Shown piece by piece: positions 10,316-19,249 of a stretch of DNA of 43,354 nucleotides; positions within the stretch are counted from its first letter, which is position 1, and every line of letters begins with the position of its first letter. The stretch lies in NCBI GenBank assembly GCA_003161555.1, contig PMOG01000073.1:1-43354 (forward strand), in the 5' to 3' direction. A program made the position numbers and the translations under genes. The stretch is from Vulcanimicrobiota bacterium. GTDB lineage: Bacteria; Vulcanimicrobiota; Vulcanimicrobiia; Vulcanimicrobiales; Vulcanimicrobiaceae. The notes beneath the pieces are model-generated. The model was not told the DNA's origin. It ran no database searches and saw nothing but the letters and a program-made list of their open reading frames with translations.

Positions 10316-10894
10316 ATGACCCCGATGGGGGTCCCCCGCAAGCCGAGCCCGGCGCCCTCGATGGAAGCTTCGGCGTTCCTCGAGCAGGCGATGGACCAGT
10401 ACGGCAAGGCCACGTACAACTTCGCCTACCGGTTGACCGGCAACGAGGCGGATGCGCGCGACCTGACTCAGGACGCCTTCATCCGGGTCTACCGGGCGTG
10501 GCGGTCGTTTCAGCCCGGGACGTCGTTTCTGTCCTGGATTTACCGGATCGTAACGAACCTGTACCGGGATGAACTTCGGCGGCGAAAAGGACGTTTCCAG
10601 GAAGAGATACCCGAAGACAACGCCCCCCAGGAGTACGCCGGCCAGCGACCGCTCGCGGTCGACCCGATCGGCGACTACATGGCCGGGCAATTGGGAGAGC
10701 CGCTGTCCAAGGCGCTGGGGCAGCTCTCCCCGGAACAGCGCCAAGTCGTCGTTTTAGCCGATATCGAAGAGTATAGCTACCAAGAGATCGCCGACATCAT
10801 GGGCTGCTCGATCGGAACCGTCCGGTCGCGTCTCCATCGGGCTCGTGCACTTCTTCGTCGGCTCGTGACACGGGCGCAACAGGAACAACAATGA
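10316..10894 (+). CDS. ECF RNA polymerase sigma factor (SigE/RpoE-like)
   Basis: FAYRLTGNEADARDLTQDAFIRVYRAWRSFQPGTSFLSWIYRIVTNLYRDELRRRK ... LADIEEYSYQEIADIMGCSIGTVRSRLHRARALL. Start may be an internal ATG at 10361. Confidence 0.92.
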   Translation: MTPMGVPRKPSPAPSMEASAFLEQAMDQYGKATYNFAYRLTGNEADARDLTQDAFIRVYRAWRSFQPGTSFLSWIYRIVTNLYRDELRRRKGRFQEEIPEDNAPQEYAGQRPLAVDPIGDYMAGQLGEPLSKALGQLSPEQRQVVVLADIEEYSYQEIADIMGCSIGTVRSRLHRARALLRRLVTRAQQEQQ

Positions 10895-11421
10895 ACCCCC
10901 ACTACTCCAGCGAAATCCTCAGCGACTACCTCCACCGGGCGCTTAGCCCGGCGGCTGATAGTGCTGTCTTGACGCACCTCGATGTGTGCGGCGACTGCCG
11001 CCGGCGCTTCGACGACGAAGCCGCGATCGGCGACGCGCTCCGAGCGGCCGCGCGCGCCGATGAACGCGAATTTCCCTCGATGGTGAAGGCGCGCGTCTGG
11101 GACGCCGTCCGCCGCGAGCGGCCCACGCTGCTCGACCGCCTGCACTCGCGCTGGGCAACCGCACTCGCGGTCCCGGTCGCGGCCATGGTCGCGCTGGCCG
11201 TGTACTTCGGCACGCCGATCCTGCAGAGCGCCGGGCCTCCGACCGTCTCCGCGAGCTACTATCTCGACGAGCACAACGCCCAAACGACCCAGAGTCCGCT
11301 GGGACCCAGCGTGTCGCCGGCGGTCTACACGACCGACGGCACCGGCTCGGCCACTGCCGCCTCTTACATCGATACCGCCGACGCCGCCACCCTCGACGAC
11401 GCCGCCGGTGCCGGCCGTTAG
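10891..11421 (+). CDS. anti-sigma factor, zinc-finger (zf-HC2-like) type
   Basis: ALSPAADSAVLTHLDVCGDCRRRFDDEA followed by a membrane segment (WATALAVPVAAMVALAVYFG); overlaps the sigma gene stop (ATGA). Confidence 0.8.
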   Translation: MNPHYSSEILSDYLHRALSPAADSAVLTHLDVCGDCRRRFDDEAAIGDALRAAARADEREFPSMVKARVWDAVRRERPTLLDRLHSRWATALAVPVAAMVALAVYFGTPILQSAGPPTVSASYYLDEHNAQTTQSPLGPSVSPAVYTTDGTGSATAASYIDTADAATLDDAAGAGR

Positions 11422-12496
11422 CCTTTCGCTCGCGCTTCTCGTTTTCGCGCTGAGCACCGCCGACGCGCGGGCGGCAGCGACCCCGGCACCGCATCCGCCG
11501 CCGCACGGAAAATCGCGCGCGGCTACGCCGGCGCCGATCACGGGCACCGACGCGCGCCCGCTGATCGTCGAGGCAGTCACGGCATCGTCCCACGTATCGT
11601 TCGTCGGCCAGATGTCGTCGATCCGCAGCGGCACCAGTCAAGCGCTCGCGGTCATCTCGAAGATCGAACATCGCGCGCCCGACGAAACGCGTCGCACCTA
11701 CCTCGCGCCGCGCGCCCTCTACGGGCAATTCGTGATCAGCCGCGGCGCGATGTCCTGGGATGTCGACAGCGATCACAAGCGCGTGATCGTCAGCGAGAAC
11801 CGGGCCGCCGTCGATCCGGTCGCGATCGTGGACGACATCGCGCTGCTCGACGGAAACTACCGGGCGGTGCGCACCGCGTCCGACGATGTCGCCAATCGGC
11901 GCACCGACGTCGTCGACCTGGTGAGCCGCTACACGGGCGAACGCGCCATGCGACTGTGGATCGACGTCGATACGCACATCGTGCTGGCGAAAGAGGCCTA
12001 TCACAGCGACGGTTCTCTGGCCTGGCGCACGCGCTTCGACGACATCCGCTACACGGACGACATTCCCGAACAGGTTTTCACCGACTCGATCCCCTCCGGT
12101 TTCGCCACCGTCAAGGGCCGCTCGTACCAGCAGCCGCGCGCCCTGCCCAGCACCGCTCCGGACGCCGGCTTCTCCCCGGTCACGCCGAAATATCTTCCCG
12201 ACGGCTTCTCCCTCGTCGGCGCCGACGTGTCGACGGTGAACAGCGTACGCAACCTGCACCTGATCTATTCGGACGGCATTCGCACGTTGTCGCTGTTCGA
12301 AAACTCGACCAACCGCGCGATCGACTTCGGTGCGATGCAGTCGCACATCGTCAAGTTCGCAGGCCACGACGCGCGTTACGTCCACGACGGGCCGACCACG
12401 CTGCTGGCGTGGCGCGAGCGCCGGCTGGCCTTCGCGCTCGTCGGCGATCTGGACCTCAACGAGCTGATCGCGATCGCGGTCTCCGTCGTCCCTTAA
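11408..12496 (+). CDS. MucB/RseB-like periplasmic regulator (sigma-E regulatory domain)
   Basis: Third gene of the sigma operon; signal peptide, SSIRSGTSQALAVISKIEHRAPDETRRTYLAPRALYGQFVIS... consistent with an RseB/LolA-like fold. Confidence 0.55.
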   Translation: MPAVSLSLALLVFALSTADARAAATPAPHPPPHGKSRAATPAPITGTDARPLIVEAVTASSHVSFVGQMSSIRSGTSQALAVISKIEHRAPDETRRTYLAPRALYGQFVISRGAMSWDVDSDHKRVIVSENRAAVDPVAIVDDIALLDGNYRAVRTASDDVANRRTDVVDLVSRYTGERAMRLWIDVDTHIVLAKEAYHSDGSLAWRTRFDDIRYTDDIPEQVFTDSIPSGFATVKGRSYQQPRALPSTAPDAGFSPVTPKYLPDGFSLVGADVSTVNSVRNLHLIYSDGIRTLSLFENSTNRAIDFGAMQSHIVKFAGHDARYVHDGPTTLLAWRERRLAFALVGDLDLNELIAIAVSVVP

Positions 12497-12543
12497 GCCG
12501 CCCGGGAGCTAGCCGCCGCGCGGCTTGCGCGGGAAGGGAGAGC

Positions 12544-12750
12544 GTGGCGATCTCGCTCTCGTCGGTCGATGCGGTCGCGTCGCGCATACGGCGCGCGCAG
12601 CGGGTCGATTTCGGAGCCTACGTGCTGCACCCGGGCGACATCGAGCGCGCGCTAACCGCCGCAGCCGAGCACGGTGCGCGCGTCCACGTCATCTTGCAGC
12701 GCGATCCGTACCGCGGCGGCGCCGGCGAGCGTCACCTCAACCGCGATGCG
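12544..12750 (+). pseudogene. N-terminal fragment of a phospholipase D-like protein
   Basis: GTG start after GGGAGAG; VAISLSSVDAVASRIRRAQRVDFGAYVLHPGDIERALTAAAEHGARVHVILQRDPYRGGAGERHLNRDAA, then frame and family change. Confidence 0.45.
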
Positions 12751-13900
12751 GCTCGGCGTGACGCTCGCGACCGCGCACAATCGCAACAACGCCGTCATCG
12801 TCGAGGGCTGCGCAAAGCTGGGGTGGGAAGCGCGCGCGATCCCGCGCAATGCGGACTGCGGCGGCGACCGCTGCGGCTACTGCGGTTTCGGCTGCGCGTA
12901 CGGCAACAAGCGCGGCACGGCGCGCACGTATCTGCAAGATGCGGTCGATGCGGGCGCGTCAATCTACGCGAACACGCGCGCGACCCGGATCCGCATCGAC
13001 GACGGCGCCGTGACCGGCGTCGACGCACGCACGGCCAACGGCGCACCGGTCGAGATCGACGCGCCGCTGGTCATGCTCGCCGCGGGCGCGCTGCGCACGC
13101 CGGGTTTGCTCGCGGCCGGCGGCGTTCGCTCGCCGCATCTCGGCAAGCATCTCCATTTGCATCCGACCAGCGCGCTCAGCGCGCTCTTCGACGAACCGGT
13201 CGAAACGTGGCACGGCGCGATGCAGACCGCCTTATGCGACCGCTTCGCCGAGAGCGACGACGGGTTCGGCGCCACGATCGAGGCCGCGCCCTCGCACCCG
13301 GGCTTGATGGCGCAGGCGATGCCGTGGATCGGCCGCGACGCGCACGCGACGGTGCTGAGCAGCGTGCGCAACCGCGCCTCGCTGATCGCGCTCACGCGCG
13401 ACCGCGGCGAAGGCGCCATCGGACTCGACGAGCGCGCCGACGTCACCTACGAGCTGGCGCCGAGTGACGCGCGCAATCTGGCGGCCGGCCTCGCCGCAGC
13501 CGCACGCATCGCGTTCGCCGCGGGCGCGCGCGAAGTGTCCACGCTGCATGCCGAACCGCTCGTGCTCGGGGCCGAAGCCGCGACCCCGGCCGGAATCGAC
13601 GCCTTCGCCGCCACGCTCGCGCGCTCGGCCGAACGCAAGATCCCGCTCGCGCTGTTTTCCGCGCACCAGATGGGCAGCGCGCGCATGGCGAGCGACCCCG
13701 CCGGCGGCGTGCTCGATCCCGACGGCCGCGTCTACGGCGTCGAGGGTTTATTGGTGGTGGACGGCTCGGCGTCACCGAGCGCCTCGGGCGTGAACCCGAT
13801 GCTGACGATCATGGCGCTGGCGCATCGCGCCACCAGCGCGCTTATTGCGCGACGCGCAGGGTCAACGTCGAGCGGGTCGCCAGTGCGATCGCACTCATGA
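12748..13900 (+). pseudogene. GMC-type FAD-dependent oxidoreductase, missing the N-terminal FAD-binding part
   Basis: LGVTLATAHNRNNAVIVEGCAKLGWEARAIPRNADCGGDRCGYCGFGCAYGNKRGTARTYLQDAVDAGASIYANTRATRI ... HQMGSARMASDPAGGVLDPDGRVYGVEGLLVVDGSASPSASGVNPMLTIMALAHR; no upstream GxGxxG region. Confidence 0.75.
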
Positions 13901-14921
13901 GGTAGCAGACCGTCGACTCGGCACCCTGATTGCGGTTGACGCCGTGCACGTCGAGGCCGTCGGAGCAGCCGCCTTGGCTCACCAGCGAAACGCGATGCAC
14001 GTTGTTGCCAAGATACCAGGCATGGGCGATCTCGACGACGCTGCGCCACATCTGCTCGCCGGTCTGATCGTAGGCCGCCAGCGCGGCGTCGACGAGCGCC
14101 GCCGCTTCGAGCGGCTGCTGACCGAAGCGCGCCTTGGGACCGCCGCGCGGATACCAGCCGTCGTTGCCGACCGGATGGAACGTGCCGTGCTTGATCGTCT
14201 CGACCGCATAGAAGCGCAGCATCGCCAGCCCGGCTTCGACGTAGCGCGGGTTATCGAGCGCCGCGCCGGCACGCAGCAAGGCTTCCGGCAGCCGCGCATT
14301 GTCGTACGTCATCAGCTCTTCGCACCACTCCCAATCGGGGGCGCGATGGGCGTCGAAGGCGTCGGCGATCGGACGGACCGCATCGTCGAGCACGGCACGC
14401 AGCGCCAGCTCATCGTCGGGATGCCCGCCGAGCGCGTGCGTGAGCCCCAGCGCGGCGTACGCGCGCGAGCGGAGATGCTCCATGCGCGCGACCGCCGGCA
14501 GCGAACGGCGGCGCATCGCGCCCGCCAGGGCGCTCCACGACGGCTTCGGCGCGAAGCGCTCGGCGTAGCCGAGCCCCCAGATCGCGCGCCCGATCGCGTC
14601 GGGCGAGCCGCTGCGGTCCTGCCAACGGCGGTCGTAGCCCATGAAGTTGTGGAACCAGCCGTCGGGCTGCTGCGCGTCGTGCAGGTAGGCCAGGTACGTC
14701 GTCATCAGCCGCGAGGTATCATGATCTTCGTTGAAGCGGCGGGCCGCGTCGACCGCGACCAGCAGCGCGCGGCCAACGTCGTCGGTGCAGTAGCCGCACG
14801 ACCGGTTCGGGATGTCCAGCGTCGCGTGCTGAAGGATGCCGACGTCGTCGGTCATCGCGTTGAGATGCTCGAGCGACGGCCAGCGATAGCCGGAGATCAG
14901 CATACGGCCGGCGATGGGCAT
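13842..14921 (-). CDS. alpha/alpha-toroid glycosidase-like protein associated with glycosyltransferases
   Basis: MPIAGRMLISGYRWPSLEHLNAMTDDVGILQHATLDIPNRSCGYCTDDVGRALLVAVDAARRF...QQPDGWFHNFMGYDRRW; adjacent to glycosyltransferase. Confidence 0.6.
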   Translation of the reverse strand: MPIAGRMLISGYRWPSLEHLNAMTDDVGILQHATLDIPNRSCGYCTDDVGRALLVAVDAARRFNEDHDTSRLMTTYLAYLHDAQQPDGWFHNFMGYDRRWQDRSGSPDAIGRAIWGLGYAERFAPKPSWSALAGAMRRRSLPAVARMEHLRSRAYAALGLTHALGGHPDDELALRAVLDDAVRPIADAFDAHRAPDWEWCEELMTYDNARLPEALLRAGAALDNPRYVEAGLAMLRFYAVETIKHGTFHPVGNDGWYPRGGPKARFGQQPLEAAALVDAALAAYDQTGEQMWRSVVEIAHAWYLGNNVHRVSLVSQGGCSDGLDVHGVNRNQGAESTVCYLMSAIALATRSTLTLRVAQ

Positions 14922-14923
14922 GA

Positions 14924-16120
14924 TCAGGCCGGGGTCGCGAGCGCCGAGTGCGCCGAGACGGGCAGCAGATCGGCAAACACGTGTCCGTACGCTTGCGCGA
15001 CGTTGGGCCACGTCATCCGCCGGCCGTACCGGTAGGCACGGCGTTCGGTACTTTCGCGCAGGGCGGGATCGTCGAGCAGCGCCACGAGGGTCGTGGCGAT
15101 CGCCGAACCGTCGCGCGCCGGGACGAGAAAACCGCGGCCGTGTGCCAGCAACTCCTGCGCGTACAGGTAGGGTGTCGAAACGATCGCTTTGCCGCAGCCG
15201 ACAGCGTACGCCAACGTGCCGCTGACGATCTGGGTCGGGTTCAAATACGGCGTGAGGTAAATGTCGGTTGCGGTGAGATACGACAGCAACTCATCGAAGT
15301 CGAGATATTTATCGACCAGCAGCACATGATCGTCGAGCTTGTTGGCAGCGATCTCGGCTTCCAACTCGCGCCGATACGATTCACCTTCGCGCCGGCGAAT
15401 CACCGGATGCGTCTGTCCCAGAATCAGGTACAGCGCTTCGGGATGCTGGGCGACGACGGCGTTCATCGCTTCGATCGCGTACTCGAGCCCTTTGCCGCGG
15501 TTGATCAGGCCGAAGGTCGAAATCGTCATGCGGCCTTCAAGACCGAGCCGCTTCTTCTCGCCGGCGCTCTCGCGGAACGGCACGTCCGGAACGCCGTGCG
15601 GAACGACCCGGATCTTGTGCGGCGCGACGCCGTAGCGGTCGATCAGAATGTCGCGGCCGGTCTCCGAGAGGACGACAACGCCGCTCGAGGTGGCGCACAG
15701 CGCGCGCGCCACGCGCAGATGTTCGGCTGAGGGATCCGGCAGCACGGTGTGCAGCGAGGTGACGACCGGTTTGCGGATCTGGGCGATGCAGTCGACGATC
15801 CACTCGCCGTCGTTGCCGCCGAAAAGCCCGTATTCGTGCTGAATATTGATGACGTCGCAGGGATAGGCGTTCGCGAACGCGGCGGTCTCTCGATAGGAAT
15901 CGGGATCCTGCTGCACGAGGCGCGCGACGACGCGGCCCGGGTACACACGGTCTTCCGCGCCCGGCTCGTCAATAGCGATTACGGCGCTGTGCGTACCAAA
16001 CGCAGCGTCATAATTCGTCACGACATCCTTCATGAAGGTCGCAATTCCGCATTCCCGAGGCGGAAAAGAACCGAAGAACAGAACCCGTGGCGCCTGACTT
16101 GTCACCGTCGTCCCCTGCAC
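14924..16120 (-). CDS. glycosyltransferase family 4-like protein
   Basis: RVLFFGSFPPRECGIATFMKDVV...ISTFGLINRGKGLEYAIEAM...YLTPYLNPTQIVSGTLAYAVGCGKAIVSTPYLYAQELLAHGRGFLVPARD. Confidence 0.85.
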   Translation of the reverse strand: MQGTTVTSQAPRVLFFGSFPPRECGIATFMKDVVTNYDAAFGTHSAVIAIDEPGAEDRVYPGRVVARLVQQDPDSYRETAAFANAYPCDVINIQHEYGLFGGNDGEWIVDCIAQIRKPVVTSLHTVLPDPSAEHLRVARALCATSSGVVVLSETGRDILIDRYGVAPHKIRVVPHGVPDVPFRESAGEKKRLGLEGRMTISTFGLINRGKGLEYAIEAMNAVVAQHPEALYLILGQTHPVIRRREGESYRRELEAEIAANKLDDHVLLVDKYLDFDELLSYLTATDIYLTPYLNPTQIVSGTLAYAVGCGKAIVSTPYLYAQELLAHGRGFLVPARDGSAIATTLVALLDDPALRESTERRAYRYGRRMTWPNVAQAYGHVFADLLPVSAHSALATPA

Positions 16121-16269
16121 GGAGCCGGCGCCGGATTGCGCCGGGTTAGGCGTGATCCCTAGAAGCGACAGCAGTTTTTTCGTCCGCTGCTCTTTAGGAC
16201 ACGCTCGCTTGTGCCGACGGTTTCGTACCCGCGGAACTCAGGATTCTAACTCGGCCATTGTACGCTGAC

Positions 16270-17340
16270 TCAGCTTGCCGTTGCGGCAATCCGAGCATCG
16301 GGAGCAAGCTGGGTATTTGCTGGGACGCTCACCCCGTGGCCGATCACGGACCCCGCCCCCACGCGTGCGCCCGCGCCGATGCGCGCGCGGCTTGCAACGA
16401 TCGCCGTGTTTAAATGTGCACCGGCGCCGACGACGACGCCGTCCCATAAAAGGGAGTCCGCGACGACCGCACCGGGTCCGATTTCGCAGTTATCGCCGAG
16501 GACGGTGTAGGGTCCGACGACCGCGTCGGGAGCGATCCGGCAGCCGTTTCCGACAAAGATCGGCCCTCGGACAGCTGAGGGAGGGACCGCGTCGCGCCCG
16601 GGTCCGTCGACGCCGGGCACGACGCCGAGGGGCATCGTGTTGTCGAAGATGTGCCGGTGGGCGGCCAGGTACGCCTCCGGTCGGCCCAGGTCGATCCAGT
16701 AGTCGTCGGTGGTGTAGGCGTAGAGGGGGCGCCCGGCCGCGATCAGGGCCGGGAAGGTCTCGCGCTCGATCGAGACCGGCCGCCCGGCCGGGATCGCGTC
16801 GAGGACCTCGCGCTCGAGCAAGTAGGTGCCGGCGTTGACCTCGTTCGAGGGGGCTTGATCGCGCGGCGGCTTTTCGATGAAGTCCAGGATCCGGCCGGAG
16901 CTGTCGTGGACGACGACGCCGAAGGCGCTGGGGTCGTCGGCGTGGATCAGGTGGATCGTCGCCAGGCCGCCGGTACGCTGGTGGTCGGCCAGCATCGCCC
17001 GCAGGTCGAGCGAGGTCAGGACGTCGCCGTTGAGGACGAAAAATGGGCCGTCGATGAACTGTTCGACGTTCTTGAGTGCTCCCGCCGTACCAAGCGGGGT
17101 CGCTTCGATCACGAAGCGCAGCCGCATCCCCAGCCAGCTGCCGTCGCCGAAGTACGAGGTAATCGCCTCCGGCAGGTAGCCGGCCGGGAGGATGACGTCG
17201 TCGATCCCCGCCTCTTTGAGCCGCCGGAGCGTGCGCTCCAGGAACGGCATGTTCATGACTGGGACCATCGGTTTCGGGGTCTCGAGGGTGAGCGGACGGA
17301 GCCTTGTCCCCTCTCCCCCCACGAGGACGACTGCCTGCAC
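16270..17340 (-). CDS. sugar-phosphate nucleotidyltransferase (mannose-1-phosphate guanylyltransferase / glucose-1-phosphate nucleotidyltransferase-like)
   Basis: GTG start; VQAVVLVGGEGTRLRPLTLETPKPMVPVMNMPFLERTLRRLKEAGIDDVIL plus C-terminal left-handed beta-helix repeats. Confidence 0.88.
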   Translation of the reverse strand: MQAVVLVGGEGTRLRPLTLETPKPMVPVMNMPFLERTLRRLKEAGIDDVILPAGYLPEAITSYFGDGSWLGMRLRFVIEATPLGTAGALKNVEQFIDGPFFVLNGDVLTSLDLRAMLADHQRTGGLATIHLIHADDPSAFGVVVHDSSGRILDFIEKPPRDQAPSNEVNAGTYLLEREVLDAIPAGRPVSIERETFPALIAAGRPLYAYTTDDYWIDLGRPEAYLAAHRHIFDNTMPLGVVPGVDGPGRDAVPPSAVRGPIFVGNGCRIAPDAVVGPYTVLGDNCEIGPGAVVADSLLWDGVVVGAGAHLNTAIVASRARIGAGARVGAGSVIGHGVSVPANTQLAPDARIAATAS

Positions 17341-17436
17341 GGGTTCTCCTGGGCCGAAATGCGCGCGGCAAGCCAAAAGGCGTGCCGACTTCCGATACTA
17401 CCCGAAAGCCCCGTCGAAGTCGCTCACGTGGCGGTC

Positions 17437-17474
17437 ATATCCCGGCAACCTCGCGACAATATGCCGGCAACCTC
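17437..17474. repeat. two direct copies of ATAT(C/G)CCGGCAACCTC with 22-bp period
   Basis: 17437-17452 ATATCCCGGCAACCTC and 17459-17474 ATATGCCGGCAACCTC, immediately upstream of the LexA-like palindrome. Confidence 0.7.
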
Positions 17475-17480
17475 AGCATG

Positions 17481-17494
17481 CGAACATATGTTCG
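17481..17494. promoter_or_regulatory. LexA/SOS-box-like palindrome CGAACATATGTTCG
   Basis: Perfect 14-bp palindrome identical to the Gram-positive (Bacillus DinR/LexA) consensus; overlaps the 5' end of the HNH ORF. Confidence 0.6.
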
Positions 17495-18096
17495 TGGGCT
17501 TGAGGGTCTATCGGGAGCGGATCAACTGGGCTGCGGTGCAGGCCTTCCACGACGCCGGCCACGGGATGGTGGCGTGCCAGAAGCTGTTCGGGTTCTCCTA
17601 TACCGCCTGGGTCAAGGCCATAAAGCGCGGCCGGCTTCGGACAACTCCAACTCCCTTCGCGGATCGCCGGCGAAAGTACGATTGGGCAGAGGTCCAGCGG
17701 TATCATGACGAGGGGCACTCCGTCAGGGCCTGTTGCGCGCGCTTTGGGTTCGTAAAGGAGACCTGGTGCAAAGCGCGCCGGCGGGGGGAATTGAGGACGC
17801 GTCCGCTTGGCCAGCCGCTCGATCAACTGCTCGCGAAAGGCAAGTGTCGACGCAACATCAAGAACCGCTTGATCCGCGCTGGTATACTAGAAAATCGTTG
17901 CGGGGAATGCGGCCTGACCGAGTGGAGGGGCAAAAGGCTCAGCGTTCAAATCGACCACATCAACGGAATCCGCGACGACAACCGGCTCGAAAATCTTCGT
18001 ATGCTCTGCCCAAACTGTCACAGTCAAACGGAAACCTTCGCGGGGTATAACATCAAACGTTCCCGGGTCGTTCAATGGCAGGACCGCAGGCTCTGA
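17488..18096 (+). CDS. HNH endonuclease with duplicated N-terminal helical/HTH-like repeat
   Basis: INWAAVQAFHDAGHGMVACQKLFGFSYTAWVKAIKRGRLRT / YDWAEVQRYHDEGHSVRACCARFGFVKETWCKARRRGELRT then CGECGLTEWRGKRLSVQIDHINGIRDDNRLENLRMLCPNCHSQT (HNH). Exact start (17461, 17488, 17494 or 17500) uncertain. Confidence 0.8.
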   Translation: MFVGLRVYRERINWAAVQAFHDAGHGMVACQKLFGFSYTAWVKAIKRGRLRTTPTPFADRRRKYDWAEVQRYHDEGHSVRACCARFGFVKETWCKARRRGELRTRPLGQPLDQLLAKGKCRRNIKNRLIRAGILENRCGECGLTEWRGKRLSVQIDHINGIRDDNRLENLRMLCPNCHSQTETFAGYNIKRSRVVQWQDRRL

Positions 18097-18134
18097 ACCT
18101 GTGTATCGGAGTTCGAATCTCTGCCCGGGAGCCA
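18061..18134 (+). tRNA. tRNA-Gln (anticodon CTG), CCA encoded
   Basis: Acceptor TCCCGGG/CCCGGGA, anticodon arm GCAGG-CTCTGAA-CCTGT, T-arm CGGAG-TTCGAAT-CTCTG, GCCA end. Confidence 0.92.
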
Positions 18135-18135
18135 T

Positions 18136-18208
18136 GGCCCTATCGTCTAGAGGCCTAGGACGCCGCCCTCTCACGGCGGTAACACGGGTTCGAATCCCGT
18201 TGGGGCTA
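18136..18208 (+). tRNA. tRNA-Glu (anticodon CTC), no encoded CCA
   Basis: Acceptor GGCCCTA/TGGGGCT, anticodon arm CCGCC-CTCTCAC-GGCGG, T-arm ACGGG-TTCGAAT-CCCGT. Confidence 0.92.
18189..18208 (+). repeat. attL core: 3' end of tRNA-Glu
   Basis: TTCGAATCCCGTTGGGGCTA, exact 20-bp copy at 29463-29482. Confidence 0.88.
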
Positions 18209-18212
18209 TTTC

Positions 18213-18238
18213 AAAACCGCGTAACCACGCGGTTTTTT
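18213..18238 (+). terminator. rho-independent terminator after tRNA-Glu
   Basis: AAAACCGCG-TAACCA-CGCGGTTTTTT. Confidence 0.85.
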
Positions 18239-18250
18239 ATTCGCTACCGG

Positions 18251-18273
18251 CAAACGGTTGCCATACGGTTGCC
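18251..18273. repeat. putative integrase arm-type sites, left end
   Basis: CAAACGGTTGCC (18251-18262) and ACGGTTGCC (18265-18273), 11-bp spacing; CAAACGGTTGCC recurs at 29343-29354. Confidence 0.5.
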
Positions 18274-18304
18274 GTGCCGCCGGGTCTCGATCGCCGACTC
18301 GGCT

Positions 18305-19249
18305 TCATTTAGGTTGACGACCCTCATTGATCCGCTTAGCTGACCGCCGTAAAACCTCTGCCGCGCGCTTTTCTTGTTCCGGCGTGACGAACTGCAGTCG
18401 GTCGTTGATTGCCAGCGTTTGCTGAATAATCGCATCGATGACGCGTAGCACGCCGTCCTCAAACCGCTTCGTGATGCAGTTCGCTAAATGCAGCAACACC
18501 CAAATCAAGGTATAGGCGAGGCGGTTTCCATAGCCGTCTCTGCTGGCAACATCGAGAAACTCTCCGCCCACGCCTTCGGTAGAGCGCGCGACCTCTCGCA
18601 GAGCAAGAACGCTCCCGTGCGATACTTGACTCTGCAGCCCGAACGTGCCGGCGTAGCGGCGAGCACCTTCCGGCAATTCCTCCATCGCGGATTTAACGCT
18701 GGCACTCTTACCAAAGAGGGCCTTCTTCTCCGAGCCGGTGTTTATCTCGGCCGACGGCCTACCGAGCACCCTTTCGATCTCGGCTTCAACCGCCTCTTGG
18801 TCCGCGACCTCTAAGTCGCTTGTGACTTTGCGGAACTCATGGACGAACGCATCGAAGAATGCCGTTGCACGCGTGGGATCTTCGAGAATACGCTTAACCC
18901 GAAACTCATACTCCATGAGCGATCGGAAATGCACGCGTGCATGCCTATCCAATCCGGCACCGGCAACGATCAGGAAGGCGCGCCCCTCATTGAACGCCAG
19001 AATCCCAAAGCCGAGGAGCGCTTCTCTTACCGCGCGTTCTTCATCAGAAAGCCCGGCACAACTCGTCGTCCGTTCTCGCGCAATGGCAGACGCCAGCATC
19101 TTCAGCGCCTCGGCCATCGTCGAGGCTAGGTCACTATTAAGGTATCCCTGCGGGTGACTCAGCGTGAAGTTCACGGCAGCCGATTTAGGCTGGCCGGTGA
19201 AACGAAGGCCGCCCTCCTTGGTATTCTGCCCGTCTTCGCCATCACTCAT
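18305..19249 (-). CDS. hypothetical protein, DUF5677-like
   Basis: EALLGFGILAFNEGRAFLIVAGAGLDRHARVHFRSLMEYEFRVKRILEDPTRATAFFDAFVHEFRKV; 314 aa ORF. Confidence 0.6.
   Translation of the reverse strand: MSDGEDGQNTKEGGLRFTGQPKSAAVNFTLSHPQGYLNSDLASTMAEALKMLASAIARERTTSCAGLSDEERAVREALLGFGILAFNEGRAFLIVAGAGLDRHARVHFRSLMEYEFRVKRILEDPTRATAFFDAFVHEFRKVTSDLEVADQEAVEAEIERVLGRPSAEINTGSEKKALFGKSASVKSAMEELPEGARRYAGTFGLQSQVSHGSVLALREVARSTEGVGGEFLDVASRDGYGNRLAYTLIWVLLHLANCITKRFEDGVLRVIDAIIQQTLAINDRLQFVTPEQEKRAAEVLRRSAKRINEGRQPK

Noticed and set aside
11956-13467. 503-aa plus-strand ORF treated as one gene
   Set aside because: Only the segment from 12544 to about 12750 looks protein-like; the rest is an alternative frame of the RseB-like and GMC genes.
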